A DNA stretch of 64,000 nucleotides from Stieleria sp. JC731 (GTDB lineage: Bacteria > Planctomycetota > Planctomycetia > Pirellulales > Pirellulaceae): positions 522,481-586,480 of the forward strand of contig NZ_JAJKFQ010000005.1 of NCBI RefSeq assembly GCF_020966635.1. The letters run 5' to 3'. A program made the translations under genes and the position numbers. Positions 1-8,558 of this stretch are shown here, piece after piece. Position 1 is the stretch's first letter. Each line of letters begins with the position of its first letter. The notes below the pieces were generated by a model. That model was not told the origin of the DNA and ran no database searches. It saw nothing but the letters and a program-made list of their open reading frames with translations.

Positions 1-84
1 TTATCACAGCTGTTCATTCAATCAAGAGTGGCTGCGATTGACGATTGTTTTTGGTCAGTTGTCGGTACGTTCGTGGGGGGCGCA

Positions 85-567
85 ATGACTCGATCTAAAT
101 CACCTGGTGGCGAAGCGACGCCCTCGGGTGGCGTAGGTATGGCGACTCGTTTTGGCCTTTTAAGTGTTTGCTGCGTGGTCTACTTGGCCGCATCGCTGGC
201 TCCATTCGATTTGGTTAATAGCAAAGCCGAGTTGTTTGGGCGGTATCACGCCGCGCGTGAAAGAATGCAAGCCGGGACTCTATCTGGCAATGACTACGCG
301 ATGTTCACGAATGCCTTCAGGACTTTCTTCTTCACAGCTCCCGTAGGCGCTTTATTCGTCTACGTAAGCAATACATTTCGGCCAGTTCTCGTCGTCACTC
401 TGATATCGTTGATTGCGCTGACGGTATTTACCGCCATCGGGGAGGGAATTCAAATCATCTCGAAATCACACTCTGTGGATGCGGTTGGTTTCCTAGCTAG
501 ACTTTCGGGAGGATGGTTCGGGGCAATCTGCTATTTGCGGTGGGCGAATGTCCATTGCAAGGTGTAG
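85..567 (+). CDS. VanZ-like small membrane protein
   Basis: Predicted integral membrane protein of about 160 residues with three or four hydrophobic stretches. The C-terminal part carries the VanZ-type pattern: a Pro-Phe-Asp after the first membrane segment, then a GEGIQ stretch and, about ten residues on, an Asp-x-x-x-F-x-x-x-x-x-G-G-x-x-G block. VanZ family proteins are poorly understood; some are linked to glycopeptide resistance, many are of unknown role. The frame stays open upstream to a GTG at 28; I chose the ATG at 85 because a G-rich stretch (74-80) sits just before it. An ATG at 139 is also possible and would start at the first hydrophobic segment. It stands alone, so the context gives no function. 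The family call is moderately sure, the start unsure. Confidence 0.6.
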   Translation: MTRSKSPGGEATPSGGVGMATRFGLLSVCCVVYLAASLAPFDLVNSKAELFGRYHAARERMQAGTLSGNDYAMFTNAFRTFFFTAPVGALFVYVSNTFRPVLVVTLISLIALTVFTAIGEGIQIISKSHSVDAVGFLARLSGGWFGAICYLRWANVHCKV

Positions 568-609
568 CGGGGAGCAAGATCGACGTGTAAGCTGGTCCCA
601 GGAAGGGTC

Positions 610-638
610 TTGTATGCCCCCGGCGTTTTGTCTATAAT
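610..638 (+). promoter_or_regulatory. Possible sigma-70-like promoter, possibly leaderless
   Basis: TATAAT at 633-638 matches a consensus -10 element. TTGTAT at 610-615, exactly 17 bases upstream, is a weak -35 match (first three bases agree). A start of transcription 7-8 bases after the -10 would fall on or next to the ATG at 646, giving an almost leaderless mRNA. Planctomycete promoters are not well defined, so this is suggestive only. Confidence 0.3.
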
Positions 639-645
639 CCAGAAT

Positions 646-987
646 ATGTTCTATCGCCTAGTTCTACTGATTCTCACCAGCTATCTCACCACCGGAATTG
701 TTTCTGCTGGAGTGATGCATAGTGGTCATGTGGATGGGTGTGATTTGGAATCCGTCGCTGTTCTTCTCAGTGCAAGTGGCGACGATAGCGTGCCGGCAGT
801 GCAAAACGTCCGTGACTGCGAGATGGCGCAGCACGATTTGCTCTCTGGTAGCTCGCTAAGTTTAGCCGCGACCATCGCATGCCGAATGGCCGGTCTGATC
901 TCTCCTGAGATGTCTGGAACGCGCGGCCTTTTTAGCAGCGGTGCCGCGAGAGATCCTTGGTTAGTCACGGTCTTAAAGCCTTCATAG
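646..987 (+). CDS. Small secreted protein of unknown function
   Basis: A 113-residue protein. Residues 1-22 form a classic signal peptide: Met-Phe-Tyr-Arg, a Leu/Ile-rich core, and a VSAG cleavage area. The mature part has three Cys (in GCD, RDCEM and IACRM) but no family I recognise. The residues around the cleavage area, SAGVM, recur at the same place in the next gene's product (PEP-CTERM protein, 1050-1958), so the two neighbours may be exported alike or co-evolve. The frame is open up to a TTG at 610, but the ATG at 646 starts directly before the signal peptide and follows a TATAAT box. A hairpin follows the stop, so it may be its own transcript. Confidence 0.5.
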   Translation: MFYRLVLLILTSYLTTGIVSAGVMHSGHVDGCDLESVAVLLSASGDDSVPAVQNVRDCEMAQHDLLSGSSLSLAATIACRMAGLISPEMSGTRGLFSSGAARDPWLVTVLKPS

Positions 988-990
988 GCG

Positions 991-1017
991 GTAACTCAGC
1001 TTTCCGTTTTGAGTTAC
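991..1017 (+). terminator. Hairpin between two secreted-protein genes
   Basis: Perfect 8-bp inverted repeat (GTAACTCA at 991-998, TGAGTTAC at 1010-1017), followed by a T-rich but interrupted tract. It lies four bases after the preceding stop codon. It could be a weak terminator or an mRNA-stabilising hairpin. Confidence 0.35.
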
Positions 1018-1049
1018 ACATGTCTATGTTTTAAGGTTTTAAGAGTAAT

Positions 1050-1958
1050 ATGCTAAAGAAATTTATGTGCCTTGCTGTGTTGGCGCTGTCTGCTTCCACA
1101 GCTTCTGCGGGTGTTATGGGACACTCGATTCTCTCGCTCAGCAACATTCGTGTTATCGATACGAGTGACAATTCGGTGTTGACCGCGAGTTTTAATGGCG
1201 ATTTGTCTGCGGACATCCAAGCGACGACCTCAACGACGTCTGCCACGAACCGCGCTTCGCTTTCAACCGCTGCCCCGTCGACCGTTACTACGAACGGAAC
1301 AGCATTCGTCACTGGTGGCGGAATCATCATTCCTCCAATCCAGGCAGCAGATGCTGTGGCTGGAAGTTTGGCTGGCGACTATCTACGCTCGCAATCGCTC
1401 TACGGCGGATCGTTCGTTGATATCATCGATCCTGGTCCATACGCATTGATTCCAACCCCTGCTGGCGCGACCACGCAGGCTGATTTCAACGTCGATAACC
1501 TCGGTGCAATCGGTGGTGCGTCTTCGAACGTGACGAATACATCTTCGTTCAATTTCATCGCAACTTCGGACATCACTGCCCGCTTGGAGTTCGACGCTCT
1601 AGTCGACATGTTGCTCCAAGACTCGTTCGCTCCATTGAACTTCTATTCAAGTGCTCGGACCAGTTTTTCTGTGACACTGAGTGAATCTGGCGCGGCTGTT
1701 CCTGGTTTCGGTGGGGCTTCAGCAGAAGCGGATCTGAACCAATTCATTTCAATTCCGCCGTCGGGAAGCCCAGCAACGGTATTTATCTCGGGTAGCTACC
1801 AGTCGCTCGACTTCGATCTGACTGCTGGTTCTTTCTACACCTTGACAATCAACCAAACGGCCAGCGTTAGCGTTGGTACTGTTCCCGAGCCTTCGAGCTT
1901 TGCTGCTTTCGGCGTACTCGGTCTCATCACGACGGTTGTTCGTCGACGCAAACGCTAA
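1050..1958 (+). CDS. PEP-CTERM sorting domain protein
   Basis: A 302-residue exported protein. Residues 1-21 are a signal peptide (Lys-Lys, hydrophobic core, SASTASAG). The body is rich in Ser, Thr, Ala and Asn with predicted beta structure and no enzyme motif I recognise. The C-terminus is a textbook PEP-CTERM tail: VPEPSS, a hydrophobic helix of about 18 residues and the basic end RRRKR. In bacteria with exosortases such tails are cut near the PEP motif and the protein goes to the cell surface or extracellular matrix. No exosortase gene is in this window. An intrinsic terminator follows at 2001-2035. The start is an ATG preceded by AAGAG. The sorting call is strong; the function of the body is unknown. 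Confidence 0.85.
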   Translation: MLKKFMCLAVLALSASTASAGVMGHSILSLSNIRVIDTSDNSVLTASFNGDLSADIQATTSTTSATNRASLSTAAPSTVTTNGTAFVTGGGIIIPPIQAADAVAGSLAGDYLRSQSLYGGSFVDIIDPGPYALIPTPAGATTQADFNVDNLGAIGGASSNVTNTSSFNFIATSDITARLEFDALVDMLLQDSFAPLNFYSSARTSFSVTLSESGAAVPGFGGASAEADLNQFISIPPSGSPATVFISGSYQSLDFDLTAGSFYTLTINQTASVSVGTVPEPSSFAAFGVLGLITTVVRRRKR

Positions 1959-2000
1959 AGAAGCTTGACTCGTCCATCGAGTCTGACTGAAAAATCGACG

Positions 2001-2035
2001 ACGAGCCGCCTATTTTGTGGGTGGCTCGTTTTTTT
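2001..2035 (+). terminator. Intrinsic terminator after PEP-CTERM gene
   Basis: Ten-base stem (2001-2010 with 2020-2029, one G-T pair), loop 2011-2019, then seven T (2029-2035). It lies 42 bases after the stop of the PEP-CTERM gene. Confidence 0.85.
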
Positions 2036-2119
2036 GTCGATGGTTGTGTGTGTTTCTCGATCGTATTTGTGGTTGTCAGTCAGGAGCTAATCGCACAAAG
2101 TGCGGAACGGGTCTATGGA

Positions 2120-3826
2120 TCACCGTTTGGCAACGATTGATGCTCGGTAACTTGGGTAGCCTTTCTCGCCGATAGCTTGCTTAAGCTGCATGTGGCAGTC
2201 GGTTGCGTTCGCTGCTTGACTTTTGCTTCGTTTGTCGAAGGAGATGTTGGTGATGCAGACGGCGGCGCGGGGGACTACGGGGGAGATTGTGATGGGAAGG
2301 TCGAAACCGTATTGGTTGGCGATCGGTTCCATTGTCTTTACTAGTGTTAGAGCGTCGTCGCCTCGGCAAGGGATTACTGGTGCGGTCCAGATCAGTCCCG
2401 CGTCGGTGACTTCCCCAGATTCGGGACGGTTCCGGTAGAACGCGCCTTCTAGGTGATTGGAATTGGGGACACCGCACAGCAAATCGTTCACATCGCTGAT
2501 CGTGTGCACGAAGTTCTTGAAACGGTTCGCGATTCTCCAGTCAGGGGCTTTCTCGGCCGCTGTCTTTAATAGGTTGACCTGCCATTGCTTAAAGAAGCGT
2601 ACCTTGCAGTACTTCCCAAGCGTTCGTTTGATCTCGTCACGCTTGGCGTCGACCAGATACCGTGGACCGTACAGGCCACCAAGCCCATTCCAGCGTTCGA
2701 TCTTCAACTCCTTGCGAATATGCTGACGCTGCTCGGCAGTTAATGGTCCATCGCCGGATTGGATCGATTGCATGATCGGCTGCGATGATGCAACCCGTAG
2801 ATCATTGGCAAGGTGAACAACACTGTCGATCACACCGGCTTGTCGCAGGCGACCGATGCAATCCACGATCTGGCTGAACGTTGCATCGTCATCGGTTTTG
2901 AATCCGAAGCCGTCGATCGCTTCCGGTCGAGGCATCAACCAGATCGTCATCCGCGTGACGATCCCGTTTTTGCTCTGAGGCATCATCCCCTGAACATTCG
3001 GCCCCAGCCCGTACGGATAGACGTGTCCGACAGGACTGGCGTCGATGTCGCCAAACCCGGTGTGCGTTACATCGCCATTGGGTAGCACGACCTGGTAATT
3101 GCACGATTGTGAGAAGCGATCACCATAAGGCGTGTGACCAAACCCTCGCTGTAGGATGTTGCCAACGATACTGGCGTCTGGGCCTGCGCCTGTCACATCG
3201 AGCATCAAGCGCGAGCCTCGCTTCAGGAGCTCGCCAGCTAGTTCCCCTTGCGAAACGCCGGGTTCGATCACCGCGTAGGCAAGTTCTTCGTTGATCTCAA
3301 CAATGCGATTCATTCGCCCTAGGTCGATCAACACCTGTCCATCTGTGGCGGCACAACGGTCGCCGTAGCCCCAGTTTTTCCCGCGGCTGAAACAGTGCCA
3401 CTGGACTCCAAACTCGCCCAGTTTCCGTACGATCTGTTGGACTTGCTCGGCAGACTTGGGGCGGACAATGGCTGCAGAGTAGGTTGACTTGGGAAGCGTC
3501 GACTTGCTGTACTCGTTGCGAGTTCCTGAATCGTCTAGAAAGTTCTCGTCGCCGACGATCGATTGCAGTGCCGATCGCAGCATCGGGCGAAGTCGATCAG
3601 AGGTGGGTGCAGGGGCGGACATGTAGACTCCTAGGTCAGGCTGCCCCGCTGTCGGATTTAACGATTCGGAAATGCTTGTCATCGCTTCAAGGTCGGTGGT
3701 GAAGGCATCTGCCATTACCAAAATGACGGCCGGGGGCACAACGCTGACATCGTCCCAATTGGGGCGTGGTGGCGTTTCGGCACCGCGGGGCGGTAGTGAT
3801 GCAAAAGTTGCAAGCGTCGCGCCCAA
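2120..3826 (-). CDS. PCMH/VAO-type FAD-binding oxidase, apparently truncated at both ends
   Basis: About 568 residues similar to the flavoprotein subunit of p-cresol methylhydroxylase and vanillyl-alcohol oxidase, which oxidise phenolic substrates with bound FAD. Visible landmarks are RGKNWGYG (FAD pyrophosphate loop), EPGVSQGEL, and RGFGHTPYGDRF (equivalent to a conserved block of PchF). The protein stops just after GYPSYRA, where relatives usually continue about 40 residues through an APG+-type FAD-contacting segment. At the other end the only upstream starts are a CTG and the TTG at 3826. The first residues LQLGATLATFAS look like the core of a Tat signal, but two adjacent TAG codons lie where the twin-arginine part would be. 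Internal starts (Met38, Met49) would give a cytoplasmic protein. It may be a decaying gene. Family call good; functionality doubtful. Confidence 0.7.
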   Translation of the reverse strand: MGATLATFASLPPRGAETPPRPNWDDVSVVPPAVILVMADAFTTDLEAMTSISESLNPTAGQPDLGVYMSAPAPTSDRLRPMLRSALQSIVGDENFLDDSGTRNEYSKSTLPKSTYSAAIVRPKSAEQVQQIVRKLGEFGVQWHCFSRGKNWGYGDRCAATDGQVLIDLGRMNRIVEINEELAYAVIEPGVSQGELAGELLKRGSRLMLDVTGAGPDASIVGNILQRGFGHTPYGDRFSQSCNYQVVLPNGDVTHTGFGDIDASPVGHVYPYGLGPNVQGMMPQSKNGIVTRMTIWLMPRPEAIDGFGFKTDDDATFSQIVDCIGRLRQAGVIDSVVHLANDLRVASSQPIMQSIQSGDGPLTAEQRQHIRKELKIERWNGLGGLYGPRYLVDAKRDEIKRTLGKYCKVRFFKQWQVNLLKTAAEKAPDWRIANRFKNFVHTISDVNDLLCGVPNSNHLEGAFYRNRPESGEVTDAGLIWTAPVIPCRGDDALTLVKTMEPIANQYGFDLPITISPVVPRAAVCITNISFDKRSKSQAANATDCHMQLKQAIGEKGYPSYRASIVAKR

Positions 3827-4142
3827 CTGCAGCCACTACTAGGTTTTAGGTCAAAAACAAGCGAGGAGAGGCTGTTTCAAGCTCGTTCGCGAATCAGTTC
3901 AAGTGCGACTTCTCACAATCGGTGGAATTGGCACCAGCTTGGATGGGAACCGTCAACGCCTTCAGGAAATGCAGGATTGGCGCGATTTGTATTGCCGAAT
4001 GGCCTTTCGGAACGATTTGAAGCAATGGGTGAAGTGTGTCCGAATACAATCACTCCCGATCGGATTGGTTTTTGATAGGTCGGGACGCTATTTCAGCAGA
4101 TTTGGTAGCTACGATGCTTGGTGATGGCAGTTGGAGTCGAAT
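3827..4142. other. Intergenic stretch, no clear feature
   Basis: Divergent spacer between the FAD oxidase (minus) and the glycosyltransferase (plus). It presumably holds both promoters, but I see no convincing -10/-35 pair, hairpin or RNA gene. An open frame at 3903-4124 has no recognisable protein features. Confidence 0.4.
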
Positions 4143-5300
4143 GTGAATTCTCAGATGGTGCCGTTGGTTCTTCATACCCGCGTGATCAGCGGTCAGGGAG
4201 GTGGTCCGGAGAAGACGATCTTGAATTCCCCTCGGTTTCTTGAGCCGTTGGGGTACCACGGGGTTTGTGTTTACTTGCGCGATCCAGGGGATCAAAAGTT
4301 TGACATCATCCGGAAGCGGGCCGTAGAGAAACGGGCGAAGCTTGTTGAGGTCGATGACTTTGGGATCAAGGACATTGGCGTTGTCAAACGCATGCGAGTG
4401 GCTGTTGAGCAGATCGTTCAGCAAGGTTCTTTTCAATCGTCGCCCTTGATCTGGCATGGGCATGACTACAAGTCAAATCTATTGGGACTTCTGCTGAAGA
4501 AGCACTTCCCCGGTATGCGGCTCGTCACCACGGTGCACGGTTGGGTTCAGAAGACGTGGAAAACGCCGCTGTATTATGCCATCGATAAGTGGTGTCTGGC
4601 TCGCTACGAACAGGTCATCTGCGTTTCGAGGGACTTGTTTGAGGACTGCCAAAAGCTTGGCGTCGAGAGTTCGCGACTGACGCTAATCGATAATGCGATC
4701 GCTTTGGATGACTATGAGTTTGAAATGGCGCAGTCGGAAGCGAAGACGCGATTGGGTTTTGCACCCGAGACAAAACTGGTGATCGCAGTCGGCCGCCTCT
4801 CTGATGAGAAAGGCTTTGACCTTTTGATCGATGCGGTCGCTCAATTGATCAAGGATGGCGAAAATGTTGCCTTGGCGATTGCCGGCGATGGTGCCTTTCG
4901 AAATGCGCTCCAAAACCAAATCGATGAGTTAGGCTTGTCCGAAGTGATTAAGTTGCTTGGGTTCGTCGCTGACCCGCGTGTGGTTTACCGCGCAGGCGAT
5001 GTCTATGTTCTCAGCAGCTATCGCGAAGGATTGCCGAATGTGGTTTTGGAAGCGATGGCGATGAAAGTCCCGGTCATTTCGACTCGCATTGCCGGGATGC
5101 CGGATCTGATCAGTGATGGCAACAACGGTATGCTGATCGAAACCGGTAGTGCCGATGCGATTGGTCAAGCGTTGCGGCAGTTGGCGCAGTCACCGAATCA
5201 GCGTGATTCGCTTGCCAATGCAAGCCGGCGCACCGTCGAAGAGCGTTTCAGTTTCCAAAGCCGAATGGAATCCATTGCTAAAATCTACCGGCAGCTCTAG
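4143..5300 (+). CDS. GT4-family glycosyltransferase
   Basis: A 385-residue glycosyltransferase of the GT-B fold, GT4 type, which moves a sugar from a nucleotide-sugar donor to a lipid or glycan acceptor at the cytoplasmic membrane face. The N-terminal domain holds the acceptor loop GQGGGPEKT and the stretch HGHDYKSN. The C-terminal domain shows AVGRLSDEKGFDLLI, then the catalytic E-x7-E motif (SYREGLPNVVLEAMA), followed by PVISTRIAGMPDLI. Acceptor and sugar cannot be read from sequence. The GTG at 4143 is chosen because GGAG (4133-4136) lies six bases upstream; TTG 4131 and ATG 4155 are alternatives. It is a single gene with no sugar-pathway neighbours, so its pathway (exopolysaccharide, glycolipid or protein glycosylation) is open. 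Confidence 0.85.
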   Translation: MNSQMVPLVLHTRVISGQGGGPEKTILNSPRFLEPLGYHGVCVYLRDPGDQKFDIIRKRAVEKRAKLVEVDDFGIKDIGVVKRMRVAVEQIVQQGSFQSSPLIWHGHDYKSNLLGLLLKKHFPGMRLVTTVHGWVQKTWKTPLYYAIDKWCLARYEQVICVSRDLFEDCQKLGVESSRLTLIDNAIALDDYEFEMAQSEAKTRLGFAPETKLVIAVGRLSDEKGFDLLIDAVAQLIKDGENVALAIAGDGAFRNALQNQIDELGLSEVIKLLGFVADPRVVYRAGDVYVLSSYREGLPNVVLEAMAMKVPVISTRIAGMPDLISDGNNGMLIETGSADAIGQALRQLAQSPNQRDSLANASRRTVEERFSFQSRMESIAKIYRQL

Positions 5301-5493
5301 AGATCTGTCGATTCTCGGGCATGGTCGTTCGCGAAGTCGTCTTACGTTCTGCTGGTTCTCGGTGAAGGGCGCGAATTCTGTGCAGCCAAAAAGGTTTAGC
5401 AATCTTTCGATTTGGGGTTAGCTCTTTTGGGGAGTTTGGTAGCCTCCGTGTGTTTAAGGGTTGTTTCCTATCTGCCTTTCACGGAGTGTTCGA

Positions 5494-6366
5494 ATGATTC
5501 GATGCTTTTTGTTCAGTCTTGCTGTGTTTGTTTCGGTGTCAGCCGTTTCGGCTCAGGCTACCTATTCAAGGTTGGTCGTCTTCGGGGACAGCTTGTGTGA
5601 TACGGGCAACAGCTACGCAGCGACCGGGATTCCTCCGGGAGGAGCGGCTGGTTTTCCGTATTTTCAGGGCCGGTTTTGCAATGGGCCCAACTGGATTGAC
5701 TACCTTCAAGTTGATCTAAGTTTGGCTGATCCACAGGTCCTGAATTTCGCAGTGGGAGGTTCGAGCACAGGTTTTGGATATCAGGCACCGCCGGATGGAA
5801 TTTTTCAGGGGCCTCCAGGATTGTTGGTGCCAACGGTTGGCGTTCAGATTCAGACGTATCAGTTGTTGGCTATTCCTGATCCGGATCAGTTGACGGTGTT
5901 GTGGGCCGGCTCGAATGATCTGCTAACGATGAAGTCTCCTTCATCTGCGGTCAGCAATATTGAGCAACACATCCGTGATCTAGCGGCCATGGGGGCCGAC
6001 GAGTTCTTGGTCCCATCGATGTCCGCTCTCGGCGAAGCGCCGGCGGTCGAAGGTTGGCTGGAGCGGTTGGTGATGAATTACCTTTCACTCCGGTTCAATT
6101 ATCTATTGAACAAGCGACTTGATTCGCTTGAGTCAGAGTTGTCGATCGAAGTTCATCGCTTGAACACGTTTAACCTGACCATGTTAGGGCTCGCGATTCC
6201 GCAGTTGTTCGGTTTCACGAACACGACTGATGCGGCTCTCGATGATATTGCAGCTGGCGAGATAAGTCCCGCTGAAGGTGCGAGTTATTTTTACTGGGAT
6301 GTGATTCACCCCACGACACTGGTGCATTCGGTGTTGGCGCAAGCGGCAAGCGATGAGCTTGATTGA
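5494..6366 (+). CDS. Secreted GDSL/SGNH-family hydrolase
   Basis: A 290-residue esterase/lipase-like protein with an N-terminal signal peptide (about residues 1-20, SAVSA cleavage area). SGNH motifs are all present: block I FGDSLCDTGNS with nucleophile Ser33, block II Gly in AVGGSS (about 88), block III GSND with Asn141, block V DVIHPT with Asp269 and His272. The DTGN and HPT variants place it with the lecithinase/haemolysin-like GDSL branch (COG3240), which cleaves lipid or carbohydrate esters outside the cytoplasm. The frame is open to 5461, but the ATG at 5494 has GGAG at 5482-5485 and begins the signal peptide. It is a single gene between a glycosyltransferase and a repeat element. Substrate unknown. 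Confidence 0.9.
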   Translation: MIRCFLFSLAVFVSVSAVSAQATYSRLVVFGDSLCDTGNSYAATGIPPGGAAGFPYFQGRFCNGPNWIDYLQVDLSLADPQVLNFAVGGSSTGFGYQAPPDGIFQGPPGLLVPTVGVQIQTYQLLAIPDPDQLTVLWAGSNDLLTMKSPSSAVSNIEQHIRDLAAMGADEFLVPSMSALGEAPAVEGWLERLVMNYLSLRFNYLLNKRLDSLESELSIEVHRLNTFNLTMLGLAIPQLFGFTNTTDAALDDIAAGEISPAEGASYFYWDVIHPTTLVHSVLAQAASDELD

Positions 6367-6385
6367 GAGTTGTTGTCGTTGTTGT

Positions 6386-6540
6386 CATCAGCCGCGTCGC
6401 GCGAGCGTGCGGTTCGGTGGGGGGAACGGTTTGTGGTAGGAACCGTGAGCTAACGCTCAGCGGCTGATGTTGGGCATTGCGATGTGAGGGGATCGCTGGC
6501 TCTGCCAACCGTCGTTAGCGCGAACCGGCTCAGTGGTGAG
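6386..6540. repeat. Dispersed hairpin repeat, copy 1
   Basis: 6386-6468 starts with atcagccgc and ends with gcggctgat. In between, gagcgt/acgctc and gcggttc/gaaccgt also pair, so the element folds into one long imperfect hairpin. A related half-element (aaccgtcgttagcgcg...cggctca) follows at about 6510-6535. Similar elements occur at 32441-32657, 37207-37501 and 39683-40022. It encodes no protein I can support. It lies between the GDSL gene and the terminator of the minus-strand pair. Confidence 0.75.
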
Positions 6541-6584
6541 GTAAATTGGGATGATTGCTCGCGCTGACACGACAACGCGTTTAC

Positions 6585-6618
6585 GAAAAAAGCCGGCTGT
6601 GGATTCACAGCCGGCTTT
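6585..6618 (-). terminator. Intrinsic terminator of the coiled-coil gene pair
   Basis: Perfect 13-bp stem (6589-6601 with 6606-6618) with a GATT loop. On the minus strand it is followed by a run of T (A run at 6586-6591 on the plus strand). It ends the 7660-6646 transcript and may also stop plus-strand readthrough from the GDSL gene. Confidence 0.85.
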
Positions 6619-6645
6619 ATTGTTGGTCTTGTTGTGTTTGCCGCT

Positions 6646-6852
6646 TTAGGCGTAGTGGTCGGCGTCTACGACCACGGCAGCGGTTGGGCGAGCGGTCATG
6701 GTTCGCCAGTAGTCCGGCGCCCAGCGACGGTACTCGATAAACATCGCGATCACGGCGATCAGCAAAAACAGCATGCTCATGACAAGCATGACGGTATAGA
6801 CGCTTGGCGGTTGCTTTGCGTTATCAGTCGATGGAAGTGTCGACACGGTCAC
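6646..6852 (-). CDS. Small single-pass membrane protein
   Basis: A 68-residue protein with one strong membrane helix (about residues 19-39, a Met/Leu/Ile-rich stretch) followed by EYRRWAPDYW. No family recognised. Its start lies inside the 3' end of the upstream gene (29-bp overlap) and a terminator follows, so it is the second gene of a two-gene unit with the coiled-coil protein. The two may act together at the membrane. The charged residues just after the helix suggest an N-out or N-in single anchor, which I cannot decide. Confidence 0.6.
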   Translation of the reverse strand: MTVSTLPSTDNAKQPPSVYTVMLVMSMLFLLIAVIAMFIEYRRWAPDYWRTMTARPTAAVVVDADHYA

Positions 6853-7660
6853 CCTCCAGAATAAAACCTTCGCTGTAGTCTCTCATGATTTCGGCAACGG
6901 CCCGATCGGGTTCCGTTTTTACAACTCGCAGTCGTCCGATGTAGCGGTCGTTTCGCGTCACGTCCAACTGGTGGCCGGCGCGGATGCCGTCATCTTGTCC
7001 GATCGAAACTTCAACCAAGCCTTTGTTGCGAGTGACAACCAACACGTTTCCGTTGCGATCCGGTGGGGCTCCGTCCAGTGGAGCTTTGGGGTCGATTCCC
7101 ATGTGGTCGGCAACTTCACGAAAGCGGGTCAACTCCGCAGCCAAGTTCTTGTTGCGTTGGTCAAGCTGGAGTCGCACGCCTTGCGATTCGCTCAACTTGT
7201 CTTGCAGTACCAAGGTTTGAGCGAACAAGTCATCGCGGTTCTTTTGCTCTTCGGTGACTTGCTCACGCAGGCGTTTGTTGGCGTCGGTCAGCTCCTGCAG
7301 CTGTTCCGCTTGGATCTTGTCAGTCTGGGTCAGCTTGTCGAGGTTTTCTTCGAGGTTCTGGACTCGAGCGATTCGCTGAGCCAGGTCATCGTTGAGCTGA
7401 TCGAGTTGAGTTTGAAGTGCAGCAAGTGAAGTTCGCCGAGCAACCTGTTCGCGTGACAGGGCGGCTTGAGCTCGCTGCTGAGCATCTTGCAGTTGTTCGT
7501 TCTGCTGTGCGTAGGCTTCGATTTGTGCCTTGTAACCAGAGGGTCCGAGGACAACATCGCGCCAGTTTCTGTGGGATGCATTGACCGCCAGCGCCAACCC
7601 CATAAACGTTATGCTGAGTAGGAGAATAACGACGGTAAACGCTTTACCAAGTAACGTCAT
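6824..7660 (-). CDS. Membrane-anchored coiled-coil protein with C-terminal beta domain
   Basis: A 278-residue protein. Residues 7-27 are a membrane anchor. About 45-190 are a long Gln/Leu/Glu-rich coiled coil (for example QLQELTDANKRLREQV). The last 70 residues form a compact Gly/Val domain with the pattern GNVLVVTR...VEVSIGQDDGIRAGHQ...YIGRLRVV...GDRV, a beta-rich module I associate with planctomycete envelope proteins but cannot name. The ATG at 7660 is chosen because AGGAAAG lies a short way upstream and the membrane helix follows at once; a longer frame to 7831 lacks support. It overlaps the small membrane protein gene downstream. It is probably an envelope structural or scaffold protein; no enzyme motif. 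Confidence 0.7.
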   Translation of the reverse strand: MTLLGKAFTVVILLLSITFMGLALAVNASHRNWRDVVLGPSGYKAQIEAYAQQNEQLQDAQQRAQAALSREQVARRTSLAALQTQLDQLNDDLAQRIARVQNLEENLDKLTQTDKIQAEQLQELTDANKRLREQVTEEQKNRDDLFAQTLVLQDKLSESQGVRLQLDQRNKNLAAELTRFREVADHMGIDPKAPLDGAPPDRNGNVLVVTRNKGLVEVSIGQDDGIRAGHQLDVTRNDRYIGRLRVVKTEPDRAVAEIMRDYSEGFILEGDRVDTSID

Positions 7661-8558
7661 CTTAGAAGCTTTCCTGTTGCAGATGCATTCCGGGCCAATC
7701 TTTGGTCGGGCAAATGGTCGAACGGATAGTGAACGAATCTGGCGGCAGCGCGCCGGATTTTGAGTGGGACGAAAAGCCTTTGGTGCCCACGCCAAACTGT
7801 TGCAAAACGGGCGCCCGGAATCGGAACCCACGGTTTCGCACTGCCGGAAGTATAGTTACCGCAATTTTCAACTGTCAACGAAATCGGAACTAAAACCCCT
7901 AAAGCCACAGTTTCCCTAATTGGGTCAGGCGAAAATACCGGATTGCAATGAACTTGAGACGAGTTTACCGATCGTAGGGATATCCGACGGGTACTCCCCC
8001 AGGGTGGATCATGTTGGCTCGACCACGCCAGTTAAGGTAAGCAAGTTTGTTGGCTTCGCATCGATTCAAGTTAGCACGCCGTTTATCCGTTCCAGTTGAA
8101 GCTGGTCGCAAGCGAGATGCCTAATAGTCCTGTTGTCGCCGAATGAGCAGCACAGTATGTGGTGCGGTCGATGATGAACGTTTGCGGGTGGTGTGATGTC
8201 AACCACCAATGGTTTCGTCAGGTTTGCATGGCGTGCTTCGTCTCGTAAGTCCGCGATGTTGTTTCGCTAGCGGATCTGAGCTGCTGCGATGACGCCATGC
8301 AGCCGAAGCGTTCGGTCTGGGATGGATCTGTCGAGTCAATCGATAGCGACGGTTATGATGCGCTAGTGCGATCGTGAGTCCTGCGAACGCGATTCGCTTG
8401 GTGCAACTGCGTCTGCGTAAACCGGTCGGATTCGGATTCGTTTATTTCATCGTGACCGAATCACGATTCCAGATGTTATCCTGTGAGGCAGAAGCGACAA
8501 CAATCGCCTTCGCACCTCATCCTCTTTTTTAGTCACCCCACGAACAAAGCATCTCGAT
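7661..8558. other. Long intergenic region upstream of pilus cluster A
   Basis: An 898-bp spacer between two divergent units. It has one short hairpin candidate (TTTGGTG/CGCCAAA around 7778-7796) and a 10-base GC palindrome near 7808-7817. I find no open frame with protein-like features, no convincing tRNA or known riboswitch, and no clear sigma-70 promoter. Its length upstream of a large operon makes an unseen promoter, leader or small RNA plausible. Confidence 0.4.

Noticed and set aside
3903-4124. Open frame of 73 residues before the glycosyltransferase
   Set aside because: No protein-like features or ribosome site; probably chance.
7766-7800. A stretch like the GEMM cyclic di-GMP riboswitch (GGGACGAAAAGCC)
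   Set aside because: The conserved GGGCAAACC half and the tetraloop receptor are missing, and it lies about 760 bp upstream of the next gene.
7806-7850. A tRNA-like T-arm pattern (GGTTCCGATTCC on the minus strand)
   Set aside because: The flanking stem does not pair, and no anticodon or acceptor arm fits at the right distance.
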